Shown here in pieces: positions 7,031 to 10,713 of a stretch of DNA of 10,713 bases. The first letter of the stretch is position 1. Every line of letters starts with the position of its first letter. Made by a program: the position numbers and the translations under genes. The stretch is from an uncultured Oscillospiraceae bacterium. GTDB lineage: Bacteria; Bacillota; Clostridia; Oscillospirales; Acutalibacteraceae. A model generated the notes under the pieces. That model did not search any database and had not been told where the DNA came from. It saw only the letters and a program-made list of their open reading frames with translations. The stretch covers positions 1 through 10,713 of the forward strand of contig CAJUPK010000081.1 in the NCBI GenBank assembly GCA_910588415.1, given 5' to 3'.

Positions 7031-7080
7031 GGATACGGCTAGGGGCCCCTGCTTCCAGGGGCCCTTCCGCCGTCGGACCC
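7031..7080 (-). terminator. Compound hairpin between the membrane-protein pair and ptsI
   Basis: This is the main structure in the 370-bp gene-free gap 6867-7236. Inner stem: GGGCCCCTG (7056-7064, minus strand) pairs with CAGGGGCCC (7043-7051) around a GAAG loop. Outer stem: ACGGC (7069-7073) pairs with GCCGT (7035-7039). Beyond that GGGT can pair with ATCC using one G-U pair, allowed only in minus-strand RNA. It probably ends transcription of the upstream pair, but it sits about 160 nt past their last stop and has no T-run. It does not match the T-box, guanidine or other riboswitch consensus sequences I know. Confidence 0.4.
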
Positions 7081-7179
7081 TATTAAAATTTCCACAGCCA
7101 GCCCCCAGGGCTGCTGGTAAAGGTCTGCCTGCCTTTTAAAAAGCATCCATGATTTAGAAAGATTGGAAGGATACCCTTC

Positions 7180-7197
7180 TGCCAGCTGTTGCTGGCA
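7180..7197. repeat. Short hairpin downstream of the second membrane gene
   Basis: TGCCAGC (7180-7186) and GCTGGCA (7191-7197) form a perfect 7-bp stem with a 4-nt loop, about 40 nt past the stop codon of the 544-aa membrane protein. The adjoining AAAA/TTTT is on the wrong side for minus-strand termination. It may stabilise the 3' end of the transcript. Confidence 0.35.
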
Positions 7198-7236
7198 AAA
7201 CGCCGCCCAGCTAAGCCGCAAACCGCCCTGGCTCTC

Positions 7237-8871
7237 TCAGCCCAGCTTTTGCCTTTTGGGCCGCCAGGCCAGCAGCCGCCCCAAGGGAGGGCTCGGAACC
7301 TCTGCCGTCAGGCTGAACAGGCAGGCCGCTGCAATGGCAAAATAGATGGTCACATTGGGCCGGCGCAACACATAGCCGGAGAACTGCGCGGCAATCAGCG
7401 CCAGCAGAAAACTCATGCCTACCGCGCCCACTTCAATGGTCAGGAAACTCCGAAGCCCCTGCCAGAACGATCCGGCGGTCTTCAGCACCGGATTGCCCGG
7501 CAGCCGCCATCCCTTCCGGAAGCTGTTGTACACTTCCCCTGTGAAGGCCCGCAGCACCACCAGCACAAAAATGGCAAAAAACAGCAGGTACAGCCCAAAG
7601 CCCAGGTAGCCGCAGCCGTAGTAAACAGCGGGAAAGTCGTTTTCCAAATCGTATATATGGCCGTTAATCAAGAAGTCGCTGTATTCCAGCCCCAAAAACC
7701 GGGTCAGTGTGTCCTTTTCGTTCCAGATCAGCTTGGCGTAATTGGTCTTCAGCAGCCGGAAGTCCGACAGCATCCAGGGCGCGTCTGTGTGCCGGTAGGT
7801 CTGCATCACATTGTATATGCCAAAGCGCTGGTTCAAATCCTCCAGCTGCTCACCATATACCCCCCCTTCGGCATAAATGCCCATCAGCGCCCGGCGCATC
7901 CGCTCCAGCCGTTTCTCCGGCCTGGGCACTGGCACGGGCTCCTGCTCCTCTTCCTCCTCTTCCTCTATTTCCCCTTCGTTCTTAATCAACTCCAAGGTCT
8001 CCTGGTCCGCGCCGCTGTTTTCCAGGCTTTCCTCCACCATGGCGGTCAGCAGTCCCTGGGAGTAGGCGGACATCCTCTCCCGCAGGGCCATGGGCGACTG
8101 GTGCCGGAAGGCAAAGCACAGCACAAACAGCGCCAGCAGCGGCAGGGCGTATTTCAGGGACCGAGTGCCCATCTGCAGGACAAACAGGAATATATATGCG
8201 CCCGCAATGATAAAAATGGAATAAAAGCTGAATTTCGTGCCCGTTACATACAGCAGCCCAAAGCATACCAACAGGGCGGCCAAGAACACCGGGTATTTTC
8301 CAAAGCGGTAGGCCCAAAAAATCGCCAAAGGCGTGGCCAGCACCAAAATCACCGCCTGGGCGTTGGGGATGGCAAACCAGCCCATCACACCCACCTGCAA
8401 AAAGTCATAGGTATACATGGGCTGCCCCAAGACCCAAGGCAGCGCGGTAAACAGGAGCATCTCCCCAAAGCCCACCGCCACGCCCAGGTACAGCCAGCCC
8501 CGCAGGCTCTTGTCCTTCTGCAATACCGTGATAATAGTAAGCGCAAAAATGGGGAAATTCAAAATCCGCAAAAAATTGGCCGTGTCCTGCACCAGAGAGA
8601 TATATCCCACACGGAAATTATTCAGCGCGTGGGCCAGCCAAAATACCGCTACCGCCGCGTACAGCGCCAAATAAATTTTCTTGGAGTCGCTGAGCAGAAA
8701 CCCCAGCAGGGCCACAGCGCCCAGCATCCCGAAGCGCAGCAGCGTGGAGATGGCATTGCTGCCCCTTTCGCTGAGAAAATAGGACAGCACGTCCAGCAGG
8801 GGCTGAACAGCCACCAAAACCAGCACAATCCAACGCAGCCTTTTTTCCAATGCAGACCGCAGTTTACCCAT
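7237..8871 (-). CDS. O-antigen-ligase-like membrane protein, paralogue B, 544 aa
   Basis: Multi-pass membrane protein of the Gram-positive 'O-antigen ligase-like' family, which probably polymerises or attaches lipid-linked cell-surface polysaccharide outside the membrane. About nine hydrophobic segments occupy residues 13-256, then a large hydrophilic loop (about 257-417), then about three segments (418-521) and a basic tail. Key stretches are QPLLDVLSYF (23-32), FWLAHALNNFRVGY (77-90), YTYDFLQVGVMGWFAIPNAQ (153-172), LINGHIYDLENDFP (401-414) and AAQFSGYVLRRPNVTIY (494-510). All recur in the upstream neighbour, so the pair arose by duplication. Unique to this copy is an acidic run, Glu301 and Glu303-309, followed by a PVPVPRP segment in the loop. 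The ATG at 8871 follows GAAGGTGG. The gene lies 53 bp after its paralogue, probably in the same transcript. The assignment is from pattern; the substrate is unknown. Confidence 0.85.
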   Translation of the reverse strand: MGKLRSALEKRLRWIVLVLVAVQPLLDVLSYFLSERGSNAISTLLRFGMLGAVALLGFLLSDSKKIYLALYAAVAVFWLAHALNNFRVGYISLVQDTANFLRILNFPIFALTIITVLQKDKSLRGWLYLGVAVGFGEMLLFTALPWVLGQPMYTYDFLQVGVMGWFAIPNAQAVILVLATPLAIFWAYRFGKYPVFLAALLVCFGLLYVTGTKFSFYSIFIIAGAYIFLFVLQMGTRSLKYALPLLALFVLCFAFRHQSPMALRERMSAYSQGLLTAMVEESLENSGADQETLELIKNEGEIEEEEEEEQEPVPVPRPEKRLERMRRALMGIYAEGGVYGEQLEDLNQRFGIYNVMQTYRHTDAPWMLSDFRLLKTNYAKLIWNEKDTLTRFLGLEYSDFLINGHIYDLENDFPAVYYGCGYLGFGLYLLFFAIFVLVVLRAFTGEVYNSFRKGWRLPGNPVLKTAGSFWQGLRSFLTIEVGAVGMSFLLALIAAQFSGYVLRRPNVTIYFAIAAACLFSLTAEVPSPPLGRLLAWRPKRQKLG

Positions 8872-8924
8872 TTGCGACCACCTTCCCTTTCATCGAATAA
8901 AAACCCCTTCCCCCGCCGTGCCTG

Positions 8925-10433
8925 TCACGACAGTTTTTTCATCCTGACCTCTGCCCGGCGGTGGTAATGGGCAAACAGCTTACCCTGGCTCCGGGTCATC
9001 CCGTACAGCTCCGCCGCCGCTAAAGACATATAGACGGTTACGCTGGGCCGGCGCATCACATTTCCAGAAAACTGCGCTGCCCCCAGCCCTAGGGCAAGCA
9101 GCATGGTATATACCCCCAAGTCCACTGTAAGAAACAACGGCAGCTCCCTGATATGCCTCAGCACCGCCCACAGGGCCATCCACAGAAAGCTCCCGGCAAA
9201 AATCCCGTACAGCCCGGCACCCAGCCAGCCATAATAGTACAGCAGCGCGGGAAAGTCATTCTCCGGGTCATAGGTGTTTCCGTTGATGCGGGAGTGGGCG
9301 TATTCAAAGCCCAGCAGCCGAGTCAAAGGGTCCTGCTCCTCCCAAGTCAGCCGCATCACCGTCAGCTTTTTGGTCCGGGTGTGGTACAGGGTCTCCGCGT
9401 CCACGCTGTAGCGGTAGGCCTCCATCACCCGGTCCGTGCCAAAACGCCCCAGCAGGTCCCCCAGCAAGGGGTCCCCGGCCTTATTGGTCTGGGTATAGAC
9501 CTCCTCATATACCCGCCAGATCTTTTCCAGCACATCCTCTGGCAACTCTCCGCCGGTATAGATAAAGTCTCTGTCCTCTCCCATAATCCGGTCGCTCTGG
9601 CTCTGGTAGATCTCATAGGAATTGGCTGCCAGCGTCCGCCGCTGAGTCATGGGCGAGCGGTCCCACAGGCAGAACAGCAAAACCAGAACCACCACCAGAG
9701 GGATGGCATGAAGCCGCCGCCCCTTCCCGGCAATAAGGATCAGCACCAGCAGCCCCGCGGCTGTGAGAATGGCCGAATAGTAGGCAAGCCGGGTGGCAGT
9801 GGCATAGAGCAGCCCAAAGCCCAAAGCCGCCGCCCCCCAGAACAGCCACAGGTTTTCCCGCCGCCAAGCCCACAGCAGCAGCCCCATCACCAGCATGGAG
9901 ACCACCGCGCTCTGGGCGTTGGGCACCGCAAACCAGCCCAAAATCCCCACCTCTATGCCTGTGTAGGTATACACCGGCATACCCACGGCAAAGGACAGGC
10001 CAATCACCAGCAGCACCAGGGAGAAATTCGCTGCCAGCAGCCCAGCGGCCCGCAGGTCCAGCTCCCGGCCCGAGCGGAAAAAGCTGACAAAGACCAGGGT
10101 CCACAGGGGGAACTGCACCAGCTTCAGGTACTCCGCCCCGTCGGCCACAGGGTCCGCGTATCCCAGCCGCAGACAGTTCAGTCCATGGGCCAGCCAGTAC
10201 CCGGCTATTACGCCATATAAAATATAATAAACCCTGCGGTTTTCTGTAATGACCAGTCCATAGGCGCAGACCGCCAGCAGCAAAACCAGCCGCAGAGCGG
10301 TGGTTACCGCGCTTAGTCCGCTTCTCTGCATAAAGTAGGAGAGCACATCCAGCAGCGGCTGTATCAGCAACAGGGCCGCCATACACTCCCCGGCGTGTTC
10401 CGCCAGCCTGTTTTTCAGCTGATTTCTCTCCAT
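8925..10433 (-). CDS. O-antigen-ligase-like membrane protein, paralogue A, 502 aa
   Basis: First gene of the tandem pair, with the same architecture as the 544-aa neighbour. Hydrophobic segments occupy about residues 17-258, a hydrophilic loop about 259-396, then three C-terminal segments and a His/Arg/Lys-rich tail. Shared blocks are QPLLDVLSYF (25-34), YWLAHGLNCLRLGY (79-92), VYTYTGIEVGILGWFAVPNA (154-173), RFGTDRVMEAYRY (330-342), INGNTYDPENDFP (383-395) and AAQFSGNVMRRPSVTVY (452-468). The conserved E-N-D-F-P near the end of the loop, followed by a Tyr/Gly-rich turn (LLYYYGWLG), sits where Wzy/WaaL proteins carry their conserved loop end. The ATG at 10433 has a strong ribosome site, AAAGGAGAGG, ending 3 nt upstream. 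No glycosyltransferase, flippase or chain-length regulator is in the window, so the polymer cannot be named. A plain transporter is less likely given the loop. Confidence 0.85.
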   Translation of the reverse strand: MERNQLKNRLAEHAGECMAALLLIQPLLDVLSYFMQRSGLSAVTTALRLVLLLAVCAYGLVITENRRVYYILYGVIAGYWLAHGLNCLRLGYADPVADGAEYLKLVQFPLWTLVFVSFFRSGRELDLRAAGLLAANFSLVLLVIGLSFAVGMPVYTYTGIEVGILGWFAVPNAQSAVVSMLVMGLLLWAWRRENLWLFWGAAALGFGLLYATATRLAYYSAILTAAGLLVLILIAGKGRRLHAIPLVVVLVLLFCLWDRSPMTQRRTLAANSYEIYQSQSDRIMGEDRDFIYTGGELPEDVLEKIWRVYEEVYTQTNKAGDPLLGDLLGRFGTDRVMEAYRYSVDAETLYHTRTKKLTVMRLTWEEQDPLTRLLGFEYAHSRINGNTYDPENDFPALLYYYGWLGAGLYGIFAGSFLWMALWAVLRHIRELPLFLTVDLGVYTMLLALGLGAAQFSGNVMRRPSVTVYMSLAAAELYGMTRSQGKLFAHYHRRAEVRMKKLS

Positions 10434-10506
10434 AGACCTCTCCTTTAACCTGCCGCGCCCGCCTGGCGCCTGCAGGTTCTATCCGTTTTTTCCTTTGGCA
10501 GAACAG

Positions 10507-10537
10507 ATTATATAAATTCTTAGATATAGTTTTTCCA
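10507..10537 (-). promoter_or_regulatory. Candidate promoter of the tandem membrane-protein operon
   Basis: A perfect TATAAT (10507-10512, minus strand) lies in an A/T-rich island. The best -35 is TGGAAA (10532-10537) at a wide 19-bp spacing; at 17 bp there is only GAAAAA. The predicted start near 10500 gives a leader of about 67 nt to the ATG at 10433. The strong -10 with a weak -35 suggests modest or activator-dependent expression. Confidence 0.5.
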
Positions 10538-10541
10538 TTTA

Positions 10542-10713
10542 CTTGCTTTGGGGGAGCAAGGTAAAAGTTTCGCCATCTCAATCGAGTTGGCCCACCAACT
10601 CGTCGGTCCGGTCGGCTCAGGACGGTCGCTCTGCTTGGCAAAGCCAAGTAGGCGGCAGTTCTATGTTGGCTGGACGGCAGCCAAGAAAGGGGTCAAGGGG
10701 AACTGGTTCCCCT
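10542..10713. repeat. Cluster of five consecutive hairpins, non-coding
   Basis: No gene is supported here. Five inverted repeats follow one another: CTTGCT/AGCAAG (10542-10547 with 10555-10560), CGAGTTGG/CCAACTCG (10583-10590 with 10595-10602), CTTGGC/GCCAAG (10634-10639 with 10643-10648), TTGGCTG/CAGCCAA (10666-10672 with 10678-10684) and AGGGGAAC/GTTCCCCT (10696-10703 with 10706-10713). The last reaches the window edge and may continue. GGTAAAAGTTT (10560-10570, plus strand) follows the first hairpin and matches a motif at the window's left end in opposite orientation. The composition suggests an interspersed multi-hairpin repeat or a terminator region of a gene beyond the edge. Confidence 0.6.

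Noticed and set aside
7005..7033. Plus-strand promoter-like TTGACT-N17-TATGGA reading into the compound hairpin
   Set aside because: The consensus match is fair, but no plus-strand gene follows and it lies in an A/T-rich stretch where chance matches are common. A small antisense RNA cannot be excluded.
7031..7080. Considered as a T-box, SRP RNA or riboswitch because of AGGGTCC and GGAAGCAG-like strings
   Set aside because: The required flanking consensus elements are absent: no T-box AGGGTGG-ACCGCG and no SRP GGTCCGGAAGGAAGCAGC core. A plain compound hairpin fits better.
7039..7221. 60-codon minus-strand frame in the gap upstream of ptsI
   Set aside because: It starts at TTG with no convincing ribosome site and its end runs through the GC-rich compound hairpin. 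It is better explained as non-coding.
7189..8967. Long plus-strand open frame (592 codons) opposite the 544-aa membrane protein
   Set aside because: Its translation is Gln/His/Pro-rich with no domain, and the minus-strand frame has a good ribosome site, membrane segments and a paralogue.
9153..10220. Plus-strand open frame (355 codons) opposite the 502-aa membrane protein
   Set aside because: Same reasoning: Gln/His/Pro-rich antisense frame with no domain, opposite a gene with a conserved paralogue.
9613..10647. Minus-strand 344-codon frame overlapping the first paralogue out of frame
   Set aside because: It is a frame-shifted reading of the 502-aa gene, and its N-terminal part runs through the non-coding hairpin region.

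Overview
The window reads as a chromosomal segment from a Gram-positive, fairly GC-rich member of the Clostridia, most likely Oscillospirales-like. This is an inference from three things: strong AGGAGG-type ribosome sites, Clostridia-type families (ERI1-like exonuclease, COG1313 radical SAM protein), and O-antigen-ligase-like polymerases of the Firmicutes type with no outer-membrane genes nearby. All six supported genes lie on the minus strand, so transcription runs from high to low coordinates. I see no tRNA, rRNA, CRISPR array, transposase or integrase.

Right part (10713 to 7237): a stretch of back-to-back hairpins (about 10542-10713) precedes a promoter with a consensus -10 box. Two tandem paralogous multi-pass membrane proteins follow (8925-10433 and 7237-8871). 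They resemble the Gram-positive 'O-antigen ligase-like' polysaccharide polymerase/ligase family and are probably one operon with a 53-bp gap. No glycosyltransferase or flippase accompanies them inside the window.

Middle (7236 to 2865): a 370-bp gap carries a compound hairpin and the ptsI promoter. Then comes ptsI (PTS enzyme I) without a neighbouring ptsH. A 411-bp gap follows, holding a possible three-way-junction structure, a GC-rich hairpin and a typA promoter with an extended -10. Then comes typA/bipA, a ribosome-associated GTPase.

Left part (2864 to 1): the typA-downstream gap holds a perfect 32-bp palindrome whose centre coincides with the -10 of a plausible promoter. This promoter would drive a two-gene unit. 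The first gene is an unusual single-frame fusion of a DEDDh 3'-5' exonuclease, a four-cysteine zinc ribbon and a complete PgeF/YfiH (laccase-domain) protein. The second, overlapping by ATGA, is a COG1313-type radical SAM protein. Two more hairpins follow its stop codon. The motif GGTAAAAGTTT occurs next to the hairpin clusters at both ends of the window, in opposite, outward orientations.

The best candidates for something new are the exonuclease-ribbon-PgeF fusion with its palindromic promoter and coupled radical SAM gene, and the tandem orphan polymerase-like pair. The rest is ordinary housekeeping content.
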